Positions 11,099 to 23,234 are shown, counted from the stretch's first letter. The stretch: 64,000 nucleotides of DNA from Amoebidium appalachense (GCA_963693365.1 CAVNZM010000002.1:7998001-8062000), one strand, 5' to 3'. A program made the numbers and translations. Notes: generated by a model from the letters alone, not told the origin.

Positions 11099-14000
11099 CT
11101 ATAATTTTGTAGTGATGTGTTTCTCAAGCCAATCAATACATCTAATAAACAGGTCGTAGTTACGCGTGTTTAGTATAAAATCAAGGATGTTGTAATTTAC
11201 AGGTAGGCTATCTTTCTGGGTGTCTGTTGTGAATGTGACGTGTGTGTGTTGCGGTATTATGTGGTCTATCAAACTACATTTGGCGATACATGACCGGTTA
11301 AACTGGTGTGTGTGTGTGTTGTTTGGGCATGCAAATGATGCCACCTTATACTTATTAGATCTCCACTGTATAGCACGTGTACAGTAAAAGCGTGGTAATT
11401 GATCAATAATACCATCAGCTAGAGAAAGACCAGTTCTACAGGAAGGTAATATGTATTTAGGTGTTATACACTTGCGAGTGCCATATTTGGCAATATGGTT
11501 GAGGCGGTCAGTATATATAAAACGAGACATAAGGCTTAGTTTTTCAAGGTGTATGCTTTCATCGGGTCTAGTGTCGTGTGGTATCTTTTTCCATTTGTTA
11601 TATTGCGTGATTATCTTGTGATTGTGTACATGTTTAATAAGTAAGTGGCAGTCCAAAGTCACACACACACTATTGCGGGGTTTATTTGTATTTGTGCCCA
11701 GGGGAGAAGGGGAGAGAGAGGGGAGGAAAGAGGGGAGAGGTGAGGAGGGGACAGGTCGGATAGAGAAGAGAGGGTGGGAGGGCAAATACTTCTTTAAGCG
11801 GCTTATGTGCTTATTGAATTTCAGCGCGAGATAGGATACTCTAGCAGCTATTGGGACCAGACCATATATCGAGAGCGTTACAGGCCCAGGTTTACAACAG
11901 TTGTTAGATAGAAAGGAGGCAACTTCTGCTTCAAGGAAATTTGCCAAGGGTTTAAGCGCTCTAGTTCTCTCTTTCTTGATCCAAGCGGCGAGAAGGGGTA
12001 AACCATATTCACATGCCGGGAAGACAAAAGTGCGAATAAATGTAAGTCTAATAGAAGGATGGAGGGGTGTGTCTTTAAAAATATTAGCCGAGAAGAAAGC
12101 TAACCGCTTACGAGCCAACTCTACCCTCTTTTCGACCATATGGGGAAACATAACACCAACAGAATCAACCGGAACACCAAGATATTTGTATTCTGGAACT
12201 ATAGGTACAGGTTTAGATGATAATGTAAATGTGTGTAAATTGTTAGCTATATCAGGTACAAGAACACCACATTTGTCTATGTTAAGGATCATAAGGTTTG
12301 CCTTGCACCACTCTGACACTACATCGAACAATCTTTGCAGGCGTCTAGGGGTACGGGCAAGGAGGGACAGATCATCAGCATAGAGAAGTGCAGGCGGAAA
12401 GTTATTAATAGGGTCATCGTTTTCGGCGTAAATCTTGACAGCCAAATCATCTATAAATAGGTTAAACAAAAAGGGGCTAAGCAATGAACCCTGCAAGAGA
12501 CCTCTAGTACGAGCAAAACCATATGAAAGATGCCCATTAACCACAGCTCTACCATAGGTTTGAGACAAGAGTGCTTCTAACAGAACACCAATGCAGTGTG
12601 GTACACCCCGTGCAGCAAGCTTTTCCCATAGGAGACCAGGGGAGACAGAATCGTAAGCAGTTTTCCAATCAATAAAGCCAACATATTGTGCACCAACTTG
12701 CATAGAATCGTGCAGTGCCATTATTTGAACATAACATGAATTGTTTTTACGAAAAGCGGATTGGCATGGGTGTATGTGAAGAATAGATTGAAACCTAGGG
12801 TGATGTGCAAATAACCTAAGTAAGCAAGCTTCAAAGAATCTACGAACAACCTGGGTTAGTGTAATGGGGCGAAAGGATGATATGGGGCCCTCAGAGTCCT
12901 TCTTAACTATGGGGATCACTAAGGTATCTAACCAAGATGACGGGACATGTCCACATTTAACACACCAAGAAAAGAGAGAGCTTAACATGATAGTAAGATC
13001 AGGTTTAATAGCACGATCACTTTCCTTTTGTGGGTAGGAGGGAACAAGGATTTTAAGAAACCCAGCAGGGAGTCCATCAGGTCCACAAGACTTACTAGAG
13101 CTATAACTAGATATCACAGACCATATGGCATCGGGACTGAAAAAGGGGAGGATCGATTCTATGGGGATAGATGGGTCTACAGGCCACACAATAGGTTTCT
13201 GAGCGGGGGTCCTATCTTTAAACAGTTCCGAGAAATACTTATCAGAGTCTATGAGGGGGTCTCCAGTGGTATCACCAATAATACGAGCAGGGGGGCCAAA
13301 TCGATTCATACTAGCAAGCCGGCGCAAGCTTTCCTTTTGAGACAGGGGTTCACCTAGTCTAGCGGGAGTGGTGTTTGGTAACAAGAGAGCATCGGGATAT
13401 TCCTTCCTACCACCGCCAGCATAATCACCGAGATCTATCAAATCATCAACAATAAAGTTAGTGCATGTATCTAGTACGAGATGTGAATCTGGCCTGGCTT
13501 GTGCAGATTCTAATAGGCGCATATATATAGGGTGTTTCGTAGCATAGCATACACATACATCAACTCTACCCCACTGTGACTTAAGCTGGGATAGACGGAG
13601 GCGAAAGGTGGGAGGGGGAGGGGGGAGCAGATCAAGGGAGATCTTAGGTAGGAAAAGGATAGGAGAGTGGTCAGATGACCTAGAGAGGTTAGGAGGGAGA
13701 GAGAGTTTTGACATGGTTGATGGCCAAAAGGCCACTCCCCAGTCGGTGTTGTGGGCATGGGATATTTGAGGGAACCGCAAAGTGTGACTTTGGACATACC
13801 TTGCTAAAGGGATAGCACGCTCCGGGGGCTTAGATGGGTACCCGACACTCACTTGCAGTGTGTCTGTGTGGTGGAGTCGCGTGTTAAAATCACCTAAAAT
13901 AACAGTGGACATTGGTAACTGTGACAACTCGTGAGTCAATTCGACAACCGACATAGATGGTGGGTAATATACAAAAGTAAAAACATTAGAAAGAAACTCT

Positions 14001-14292
14001 ATAGAAACCGAGAATTCCGTTTTTGCTACCGGTTTGCACTTCACTCTCACGTGTGGTGCGGCAAGTACAATAATGCCTCGGTTTTTCGCGTAACCGGGGT
14101 GTGTGGATGTGTCGACCAATGTAGAGTTGAATTTGTGGTGGTTTTTAAACTGTGTTTCGCAAATCACTGTAAACGTGTGGTTGTTTGTCTGTTGTTGTAT
14201 GTAGCTGATTTTATCGTCGAGTGTCCCGGGGGGAGGCCCTTTTGGGGGCCCAGTGTCCGAGCATTCCAGAAGAAGAAGGATAAATTAGGCAT
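11099..14292 (-). CDS. LINE B ORF2: AP endonuclease - reverse transcriptase, -1 frame change
   Basis: The ATG at 14292 overlaps the end of ORF1 by 8 nt. It opens with FFFWNAR, then the frame must move by -1 near 14240, where the zero frame reads G GGC CCC. The body continues with VICETQF, VILGDFNTRL and SSDHSPILF (endonuclease), then GPDGLPAGF, FRPITLTQV, FIDWKTAYDS, LLQGSLLSPFLFNLFIDDL, catalytic YADD (about 12370) and YKYLGVPVD (reverse transcriptase), ending at 11099. About 1060 codons, uninterrupted apart from the one frame change. Family knowledge: it nicks the target and primes reverse transcription at the nick. The copy may be active if the frame change is programmed or a sequencing error. 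Confidence 0.9.
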
Positions 14293-15469
14293 CGGTTTGG
14301 TCCGACACCTGTGGGGTTGGTTCCCACTTGTCGCTTACGGGGTCGTATGCACGACCTTCCGCCAGCGCGAACAGTTCGCAGAAGAGCTCGATTTCCATCT
14401 CGCATCGGCGTTTGCGCTCGAGCAGTTTCTCACCAGAAAACATTGGTTCCTTCGTGTCCGTGTCTATCACGCTCGTAGCATCGTTTTCCAACTTTGCGAG
14501 GAACTCTTTTGCCTTGCTGATGCGTACACGACAACGTGTGGCGCACGCATTCTTAGCAGACACTTTACGTTCTTTGTCTGCTTTCTGAATGTTTTCCGGC
14601 GCGCATGGGTCGTAGCTTGGGAGGTGGGTGAAGAAGCTTCCACACCCCTTTGTCGCGTCACGGATGAACGCACGGTTATAGTCGCCCCGTACTGCTACTT
14701 CCAGCACATCGTATCCAATGAAGGACAGACAAAGGATGCGAGAGCACCGGAAGCCGAGAGCCTTGAAGATGGACCACATGGCCCTGTGTGGGCGTCTGCC
14801 GTGCTTGACTTTGAAATACACCCTCTCGTATTTGGGTGGGATGTTGATGTTACCGTTTGCTTGGGTGTTCCCCTTAGCCGGCGGTTTGGAAGGGGAGTTG
14901 CGGCGGTACTCGTTGCCTGCAAGAATGCTGGCATATGTTTCCTTGGCAATTTGGCGGAGCTCGGGTGTTTTACGAGAGTTCGCATATTCTAGGAACTCTG
15001 CCGGGAGCTGTGCTTCCGGTCCTGTGTTGTTTTGTGTTGGGGTGGAAATGTCTCCGTCGCGAGATGTTTGCTCATGAGTTTTGGGGTTTTGCGATCCACT
15101 AATGTTTAGCTGGGCTGTGAGTGAATCAATGGTGAGCTTGAGTTGGGTATTTTCTGTTTGGAGTTTTTCTATCATGTTCTTGAGTGGTAACAGCTCATTT
15201 AGCTGTTTCTTAACGAGGGCAAGTTCTGCCAGTACTGTATCAACCGAAAGTTTCGGCATGGTTGTTATTGTGTTTCTACGGAGTGGTGTGGTGTTATTCT
15301 GAATGGGTAGTGTATTGTAAATAGGTGTTGCGCTTAGTCTAAGGCGATGTTTTTCTGGTTGTGCATCTGTGGTAGGTGTATCTGCTGGACGTTTTAATGG
15401 TCGCACATGTGTGATGGGTGTAGATGGAACTTTGAAAGAGGTTCTGAAACGATTATAGGCATGTGCCAT
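14285..15469 (-). CDS. LINE B ORF1 protein (coiled coil, nucleic-acid binding type)
   Basis: 394 residues from the ATG at 15469. A basic N-terminus (KRPADTPTTD) precedes a clear leucine-heptad coiled coil at about residues 75-125 (for example LALVKKQLNELLPLK). After a polar linker comes a globular C-terminal half with IFKALGF and YDVLEVAVRGDYN segments that match LINE A ORF1 in position. A Lys/Arg-rich tail lies at about 290-340. Expected to bind element RNA in a multimer. No zinc knuckle is visible. It overlaps the ORF2 ATG, suggesting translational coupling. Confidence 0.82.
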   Translation of the reverse strand: MAHAYNRFRTSFKVPSTPITHVRPLKRPADTPTTDAQPEKHRLRLSATPIYNTLPIQNNTTPLRRNTITTMPKLSVDTVLAELALVKKQLNELLPLKNMIEKLQTENTQLKLTIDSLTAQLNISGSQNPKTHEQTSRDGDISTPTQNNTGPEAQLPAEFLEYANSRKTPELRQIAKETYASILAGNEYRRNSPSKPPAKGNTQANGNINIPPKYERVYFKVKHGRRPHRAMWSIFKALGFRCSRILCLSFIGYDVLEVAVRGDYNRAFIRDATKGCGSFFTHLPSYDPCAPENIQKADKERKVSAKNACATRCRVRISKAKEFLAKLENDATSVIDTDTKEPMFSGEKLLERKRRCEMEIELFCELFALAEGRAYDPVSDKWEPTPQVSDQTDA

Positions 15470-15612
15470 GACATGGATGGGGGTGTTCCCCGGCCCTTAG
15501 GGCCACGGATGGCCTGGTTTAGGGGTGGATGCGCGAAGGATACTATTTATTAGCAGATAATAAAGAGCGACATTTGAATCGATGTGTGCGACTGAATCGA
15601 TGTGTGCGACTG

Positions 15613-16759
15613 ATATGGCCCCAGTCACACTGAGAGTGGTACGTGTAACTTAGTAGAACGTGTATTCGTGTATGCGCAAACCGCGCTGATCTCTAACAGG
15701 TGAGTACATACTACCCAGAGGACAAAGAGGACGGTAAGCGACAGCTGCTACGGCCATTCTTTTGCGGCCAGCGCGAGCGGCAGTGCACAGCGCCACAACA
15801 TTTTGAAAAACGGCTTTTTGTAGGCGAGGCAATAGAAAACGGTCCGTTGTTTATTTACAAAAGCGCGCGGAAAGTGTTGGCGCCAAAAAACAAAGAGGCA
15901 GTGTGTGGTGCGAAAAAAGCACGAAAAAAAAAGCTAAGTGTGGGGGATGAAGAGTGGTATGCAGAAAAAAGAAATACGTATATGTGATTGGCACGTGGTC
16001 ACAGCATGCTTTCTCAGAAGGGTGCAAACTAGATCGAACATGATGGATTGGATGAAAGTGGCTCCCCAATGAAAACCCTCCAATATAGAGTGTACTAGTC
16101 TACTACTGATAGTCTTACATCAGAATCAGATACCCTTAGGTACTTGTGCCATGGACTTGGCTGCTTGGAGGCCAGGGACTACGATAGATGACTTTGTGGC
16201 CAATCAGAACATGGCTCCAATATTATGTATACATTCCATTAATCCCCTTAAACTCATTATGCATTTCGCTTATCCATAGATCTTTTTTTTTTCTTCGAGG
16301 ACCTGAGGTTGACCTATAAATAAGGCCTGCAGACGCTAAATAAGAGAATACACAGCCAAAACAGCTACCATTTTCCAAAATCCAAAAATTGAATTTGAAA
16401 AAAAAAACGTTAAGACATTCTTGCACTGCAATTGAGCCTCGGGAAAAAAATTATTTTCCTAGCACCGTCCTTTTTTATTTATTTTCAAGTTCCTCTTTTT
16501 TTCAAAAAAATTTCCGACGCCACCAGGCCTAGGCACCACTCCAGCGCCACTGGCCCAGCCCTAGCAGATAACACTGTGTTAGTTATAGTGACGATTTGAA
16601 CGCTCTTTGCCGGGGCCCAGTTCAGCGCAGAATTTTTTCTCCCCAATATCTTTTCAGCCTGAATGATGGTCAAAACTCTGTTTGGGGGCAGTCGTTCTTG
16701 GCCCACTTTTTCTGAATAGAGCCAAAAACCCCAATTCTATAAGGTTGGCACCAAGTATC
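15613..16759. other. Spacer between LINE B and the first secreted-protein gene
   Basis: Unique sequence without simple repeats. Short frames are present on both strands, but none shows codon bias, domain motifs or splice-site support. Nothing recognisable was found. Confidence 0.6.
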
Positions 16760-16900
16760 CAATCACATTCTTGTAATTGTTGAATTGTGAATTACCGCGC
16801 GACCAATCCGATGAAACCTCCAAGTTTCCTTTCATCCAATCACAGCGACGCGCCACACCATCCAGAAAGTATATAAACGGTACCTCGCCTCAGAACTCTC
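16760..16900 (+). promoter_or_regulatory. Promoter of secreted protein gene 1
   Basis: TATATAAA at 16870-16877 lies about 235 nt before the start codon. Upstream are CCAAT motifs near 16760, 16803 and 16835. Transcription would start near 16900, giving a 5' leader of about 200 nt. The paralogue at 24290 has the same arrangement. Confidence 0.75.
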
Positions 16901-17107
16901 AGTCCACAGCCAACCAGTCTTGCAGTGCATACAAACAAACCAGCCCGAAATCTCTTCAATACGTTCAAAGCGTTTAGAAAGTTCGCCTCACTGCAAACTA
17001 GTTGGTCAAGTCAGGCGTTTTTTAGGTCGTATAGCAGCTAGCAGATCGCACACCACATCCACCCACCCATACACATCGTGCCTACCACTCTATTTACACA
17101 CGCCACC

Positions 17108-18418
17108 ATGCAGCCCATGCTTGTAGGCGCACTTTTGGCCCTTTCTGCCCACCAGACCGAGGCCATGTGGGGGCCCAACACTTGGTGGGGCTGGCGCCCG
17201 TCCGGCGTCGCCCAGACCACGGCCGGCACAGCCCCCGCGGCCAAGGAATGGGGTTGGGGCTGGAACTGGGGCAGCTGGGGCTGGGGTGGCAAGGCGGCAG
17301 GCAGCGGGCTGTGGGGGTCGTGCCCGCAGGGCCAGTGGCAGTGGCGCACGGGCTGCAGGGCCATCCCCACGTGTGCGCCCGGGCAGGCGTGGAAGGGCTG
17401 GGCGTCCGGCTGCTGCAAGAACGACTGCCCGGCCGGCCAGACGTGGGACCCGCGCACTGGCAGCTGCTGCGCTGTGCCCTCGTGCCCGGCCGGCCAGGCC
17501 TGGAAGGGCTGGGCCCGTGGCTGCTGTGCCGACAGCACCGTGGGCCGCCCGGCCACAGAGCCAGCCCCGGGCAATGTCGTGGTCGTAGCTCGCCCTGCAC
17601 CGGCACCTGTCTCCACAGTCCCTGCACCCGCACCCGAGTCCGAGCTACAGGGGGATGACGTGGAGGTTGTGGACGAGGACGTCGAGACGGTCGTCGTCAA
17701 GGCCCCCGCAACTACGGCCGTGCCTCCCTCAGTCACTAAACCCGCCCCCGCCCCTGTCCCCGCCACTGCCCCTGTGTCTGTGAGCACTGCACTCCCCTAC
17801 AAGAATGACGGCGCGGACACCCAGGATGCACCCATTGATGATGGTTTTGGTGGCGACTTGGGGAGAGACATTGTGGACGATGCCCCGGTGCCCCCTGCTG
17901 CTGCCCCTGTTGCAGCCGCCCCCGCCCCCGCCCCCATCCCTGCCCCTGCCCCTTCCCCCGCCCCCATCCCTGCCCCTGCCCCCCTCCCTCCCCCGACAGT
18001 GGTTGCAGCACAGCCGCCCGCTGTTGCCCAGCCCACGGCCTCTGTTCCTGGGCCTGCAGCCAACAAGGAGGATGTGCTGCTTGCTGAGGGCGAGGATGCG
18101 CCTGTCGATGGCGAGGCTGTGGACGTGTCGGCCCCTGCACCCCCCATGGTTGCCCCTGCTGCACCTGCTGCCCCCTCTGCACAGCCCCCCGTAGCTGCTG
18201 GTCCCGCCCCTGCCCCCGCACCCGTAGCTGCCCCTGCCCCCGCACCGGCACCCGTTGCCCCCGCACCCATTGCTGCTGCCCCTGCACCGGCCACACCACC
18301 GGCAGCCGTGCCTGCTGCCGAGGATTCCCTCGGTCTTGAGGATGGAGCTGACCTAGGGGGGGATCTGCCGATGGATGGCGAGGAGGCACCGTATAGCGGC
18401 GATGACGCTGATCAGTAA
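17108..18418 (+). CDS. Secreted Trp/Gly- and Cys-repeat protein with Pro/Ala-rich tail (paralogue 1)
   Basis: 436 residues, intronless, from an ATG in a strong Kozak context (CCACCATGC). Residues 1-19 form a signal peptide ending in TEA. A Trp/Gly-rich segment follows (WGWGWNWGSWGWGG, about 48-61). At about 72-150 are four short repeats of the type C-P/A-x-G-Q-x-W...G-C, mostly ending in CC. The remaining about 290 residues are Pro/Ala-rich with acidic patches, ending in an acidic DGEE...DDADQ tail. The Cys cassette is nearly identical in DNA to that of the gene at 24290-23286 while the flanks differ. Function is not recognised. A secreted matrix, adhesive or cell-wall protein is a guess from composition. 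An ATTAAA signal lies near 18584. Confidence 0.85.
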   Translation: MQPMLVGALLALSAHQTEAMWGPNTWWGWRPSGVAQTTAGTAPAAKEWGWGWNWGSWGWGGKAAGSGLWGSCPQGQWQWRTGCRAIPTCAPGQAWKGWASGCCKNDCPAGQTWDPRTGSCCAVPSCPAGQAWKGWARGCCADSTVGRPATEPAPGNVVVVARPAPAPVSTVPAPAPESELQGDDVEVVDEDVETVVVKAPATTAVPPSVTKPAPAPVPATAPVSVSTALPYKNDGADTQDAPIDDGFGGDLGRDIVDDAPVPPAAAPVAAAPAPAPIPAPAPSPAPIPAPAPLPPPTVVAAQPPAVAQPTASVPGPAANKEDVLLAEGEDAPVDGEAVDVSAPAPPMVAPAAPAAPSAQPPVAAGPAPAPAPVAAPAPAPAPVAPAPIAAAPAPATPPAAVPAAEDSLGLEDGADLGGDLPMDGEEAPYSGDDADQ

Positions 18419-19577
18419 TTGTGTTGGGGAGAAAGGGAGGATGTACATACGTGATGTAAGACTATTGTTGCTACTGTAGCATCCGAATGACTTTACTACT
18501 ACTGCGAAACATATGAAACTGAGCCCGAGAGTAGCAGATTGCTTGTAGCACTGCACTGCGCCACTTGTAGTGGACACTCTTGTATTAAACTTTTGAAAGG
18601 GTATAATGAAATCATTATTCCATATTCGCGCAAAACTCTGCATCCTTACCTCCCTCCCCCCCCCCCCCCCCCCCCCCCCCCCCGCCCGACCCCTCCACCC
18701 ACCCACCAAAAAAAAAAAAAAAAAAAAAAACCGGAGCCCATCACACCGACCCAACCTACGGTGGCTACCGAGATACAGTTTGCCGCGGTCTTGCCTGGGC
18801 CGAGAACGCAACACTCTTAACCCATGCATCCATGATATCTATCCAATGGCATCTCTTATTCAAAGCTCTGGATCTAGATCCAATCACAAATCGTGGCCCA
18901 CCACACACACGCACAAAAGACTGCCTTTCCCCCCCCTCCCCCCCCCCCCCCCCCCCCCCCCCCCGCGCAAACACACACACACACACACACATTGGGGGGT
19001 CCATCCCGGAGATAATTCACTTCGCAACTCGTTCCCCTCATGTACACACACACGTGACACACACGTGACACACACACACACACACACACACATGTACACA
19101 CACGCGTGACACACACACACACGCACTTTTGGAAAGGGGTCTGGAGATTTGGGACGCACCAATGACGGATCGATCTGATTGGTTTACAAAACCTATATCT
19201 ATGTTGGTGTTTTTCATACACCCACACACACACCATGTATGATGGTGAACTCATATACCCACAAACACAGGCACGCGCGCGCACACACACCCACCCAGCC
19301 ACACACACACACACACACACACACACATGCACATGCACATATGCACACACACACGCACGCGCCTACACGCGTGTACACACACACACGCGCGCGCGCGCGC
19401 GTACACACACACACACACGTATACCGTACCACACGTATACACACACACGCACGCACACACACATGCACACACACACACTCACACACATGCACATGCGCAC
19501 ACACACACACACACACACGTACACACGCGGCACACACACACACACACGCGCGCGTACACACACACGCGCACACGTAT

Positions 19578-19612
<35 letters not shown>

Positions 19613-19646
19613 CACCCCGTGGCACGCACGCACACACGCACACACA

Positions 19647-19686
<40 letters not shown>

Positions 19687-19795
19687 CACGCACGCAGTTA
19701 GAAAGGCACACACTAACACACATACATACATGTACACCCCGTCATCACACACACGCGCGCGCGTGCGTGCGCCCACACCTTCATACACACACACG

Positions 19796-19866
<71 letters not shown>

Positions 19867-20791
19867 GCACACACACGCACACAAACACACACACACACAC
19901 AAAACACACACTTGTTCACACGCACCTACAACCAGATGAGTACAGGACACATATGGCACCCGTAAGGGAGGGGGGCGGGCGGTATCTGATTGGGTAAAAG
20001 GGGGGTCAGCGCGTGTTTACGATTGGGAGGGAGCGCACTGGTGCGTTTTAAGGATAGACCATTCGCCTAATATCATGCTTTTTTATTGCCGTGGGCGAGA
20101 AAAAAAAACAGCAGTACAGGACACATATACCACACAAACGCATACACGTGAGCCCCATGCACCATCAGGCAGTACAGGACACATATACCACACAAACGCG
20201 TACACGTGAGCCCCATGCACCATCAGATATCCTCACATCTTTACTCATGGAAGTGCACACATGTATGTGTAGACATCCAAAGCGTCTTGCCTACTCCAAC
20301 TACTAAACAGATACTATCAGGAGAACTGCAGGCAATACCGGCTTGCGCACGCACATAAGCACGCACCCACTCACACATGTTGTGACACACACTGGCAAAA
20401 ACGTGCGTTCACACAAGCAAACACGATCACTCACGCTGTCGGACGTGCTCGCCAAGTAATTGGAAATTTTCAGGGCGCAAACACGTCTACACAATTTGAA
20501 CGTGAATTTATCAGTTTTCTTTCTCACTCCCCAAATCACGCTCCCCTCCTCCTCCCCCTTTTCCTCCTCCCTCTCTTTCTTTCTTCCTCCCCCCCCCCCC
20601 CTCCCTCCTCCCCCCTCTCCCTGGCCGTGACTCACACACATACACATATGTCGCAGAAGACATGCCGACATGCAGTGGCCAACCCTCCCCCCCCCCCCCC
20701 CCCCCCCAACCACCACCACCTCCCCCCTCCCTCCTCCCCCTCCCCCCCCCCACGCGCACACACACGCACACATGCACCCACACATGTCATT

Positions 20792-20847
<56 letters not shown>

Positions 20848-20852
20848 ACACA

Positions 20853-20887
<35 letters not shown>

Positions 20888-21308
20888 CACATCATGATAT
20901 CATACAAACACACGCGCGCGCAAACATGCTCCCATATAGTCACACACACACACACACACTCACACTCACACACACTCACACACACACACACTCTCACTGA
21001 GATAGTGAGGGCGATTCTGTGATCTTGCCTCCATCAATATTTGCAGCGCTGTCAGTGATCGGAATTAATAGGAAGTTGTTGGGTGGGGAAAAAAGAGAAA
21101 AACGAACTGGGGGGAAGTGGGGTGACGGGGGCGGGGGTGGGGGAAGGAGGGGGGAGAGGGGGGGGGAGGGAGGGGTGGGGGGGGAAGGGAGGGAGGGAGG
21201 GAGGGAGGGAGGGGGTGGGGGGGGGGAGACCCTCCACCCCACCGCAGAGTTGGGAACTCACCAAACCTGACAGCAGGTGGGTTCCCCGTTGCACGAAAGG
21301 GGGAAGAA

Positions 21309-21352
<44 letters not shown>

Positions 21353-22273
21353 GGTACCACCATGTTTCGATGTTGCCATCTGGAGGAGTTGCTGTAAGTA
21401 CCATTTTTGGGGCCGCCCCGCCTCCCCCCCCCCCCCCCCCTCCCTCCCCTCCCCTCCCCTCTCCCCCCTCCCTTTACCCACTCGGCCAGCTAACCGTAGG
21501 GATGGCCACAGGTCAAAGGCAGTGAGGTACTGGAAGGATGTCTTGTATCATCTGAGATAAACGTCACAAAGTTTATTATATTCTATTTAGGGAGGTTCGG
21601 TGGTTCGTGTTTATATTGATTCTGTCTTGGGAGGTTCGGTGGTTCTTCCTTCTAGTAGTCTAAGACGTGGATGTAAGTGTAAAGGCTAGGGCATAATACG
21701 AGAAATTTCTTGCATTTTCAGTTTGGAGTCCAGTTTTTATCATGGCTTCTGCGGCCAATGAAAGCACAAGCACAAAGCACAGTCCCCCTAAATCTTTCGC
21801 TCCCAGGATATGTGCGGGGAGGGGCGGGCCGGGGTGGGGTGGGAAGGGGGGGGAGTCCTGGGGGGAGGGGGGGGGGTCTTTAGTTTTATTCTTGAATCAA
21901 GGCCGTAGGGGGGGCCAAGTGATGAATACAGACATAGAGCTGGTTCTTTGCAACGTACCTTTGCTTAGGGTTTTTTAGCTTTGTTTGGAGTGAAGAAACG
22001 TCTTGGCGCAAATACTTAGAGCAAAATATCCTGTCTGTTACCCCCCTCCTCCCCCCCCCCACCTTCCCTGGGACACTCACCCATCTTCGAAGGGCCCCCC
22101 CTCCTCCCCCCACCCCCTCCTCCTCTCCGGTGTCCATACAACCCAATACCTAAATCCCCTGTAGGTGGAAATTGAGGGAGAATCCTGTCAGTGAGCACTT
22201 CCTATCGGAGCACACTATGGTATCGCGTTAGAGCAAGTGGAACAATGTCATGCTGAATAGAATACTGATGATC

Positions 22274-22334
<61 letters not shown>

Positions 22335-22366
22335 TGCGTGTTTATTGTAAGTGGCAAAAGTGTTCA

Positions 22367-22407
<41 letters not shown>

Positions 22408-22419
22408 CGCAAGTGTTCA

Positions 22420-22460
<41 letters not shown>

Positions 22461-22756
22461 CGTGTTTTGTGCGCGTGTGTGTGCATGTGTGGATGCATGT
22501 CCACGTGCACGTGTTCTTTGTTCGAAGTTGCATTATGCACGTGTTCTTAGCGCCCAGCAGAAGCATCAGGGAAAGACGGGGGGAGGGGAGGGGGCAGAAC
22601 AGACAGAGAGAGAGAGCCAGGGAAGGGCGGGGGGCGGGAGGGGGGAGGGGGGGGGGGGGGGGGGGGGGGCAGTTGAATACTGGTAGCGAGCACTAATATT
22701 AGTGTGTGTGGGGGGTGCATGACCAGATCACGTGTATGTGCATGTGTGTGTCTGTT

Positions 22757-22811
<55 letters not shown>

Positions 22812-23228
22812 TATACTATGTAGCAGTATTATTGTATTATCATCGTACGAAACAGGGCAAGTGTGCACTCCTGCCATGCAAACCCTTAGGTGGATGTGTA
22901 TGTGTGTAGCATGGGTGTTTCTTATGCATTGTAGTAAGAGTTCATCGAGCTGATTGTTGCGGTGCTTTGTGGGGAACAGCGGCAGGGGAGGGTAGGGGGG
23001 CAACTGCGCAGCCGTGATAGGTGACCCATCGACCGTGGAGCATACACCTCCGGATGTGATGTTTGAAAAATTCAGGTTTGATTCAAAAGTCAGATATTTT
23101 TGATAGGCCGGTGCCTAGGCTTGGCCAGCAAGCCGCCATGCTAAATATCAAACAGCTCAAAAACACAACTGCGGTATTTTTAAATCATCAACAAAACGAT
23201 AGATGATGTAGAAAAAGATGCCTTCATA
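18419..23228. repeat. Microsatellite-rich spacer between the two secreted-protein genes
   Basis: Poly-C and poly-A (18658-18730), about 1 kb of CA-rich sequence (18901-19925) with CG-containing variants, a 58 bp tandem duplication (20112-20169 and 20170-20227), poly-C and CA (20690-20990), G-rich DNA with a run of about 40 G (21309-21351), TG tracts (22278-22333, 22367-22480, 22758-22808) and poly-G (22649-22669). Long His/Thr or Cys/Val frames are translations of CA/TG repeats. Unique islands (for example 21480-21800 and 22810-23220) show no convincing gene. Confidence 0.88.
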
Positions 23229-23234
23229 TTTATT
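23229..23234 (-). terminator. Polyadenylation signal of secreted protein gene 2
   Basis: AATAAA on the minus strand about 50 nt after the TAA stop at 23286, the expected position for 3' end formation. Confidence 0.6.

Larger units (their letters stand above)
10742..15612 (-). mobile_element. LINE B, full-length non-LTR retrotransposon
   Basis: Minus-strand element with ORF1 (15469-14285), ORF2 (14292-11099) and a long 3' UTR containing a CA/TG tract, a 51-base poly(A) and terminal GTAAACCCCC (minus strand of 10742-10751). Gene order and 3' end match LINE A, but the proteins are clearly divergent, so this is a second family of the same lineage. The presumed 5' UTR holds a duplicated GAATCGATGTGTGCGACT motif (about 15578-15612), where I set the 5' limit with low certainty. 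No target-site duplication was identified. Confidence 0.88.

Noticed and set aside
17038-17787. Antisense frames over the secreted-protein genes
   Set aside because: GC-rich shadow frames. The sense strand has signal peptide, Cys spacing, TATA box and Kozak context.
19179-19997. Long His/Thr/Cys/Val open frames on both strands
   Set aside because: They translate CA/TG microsatellites. Frames exist on both strands because the repeat lacks stops.
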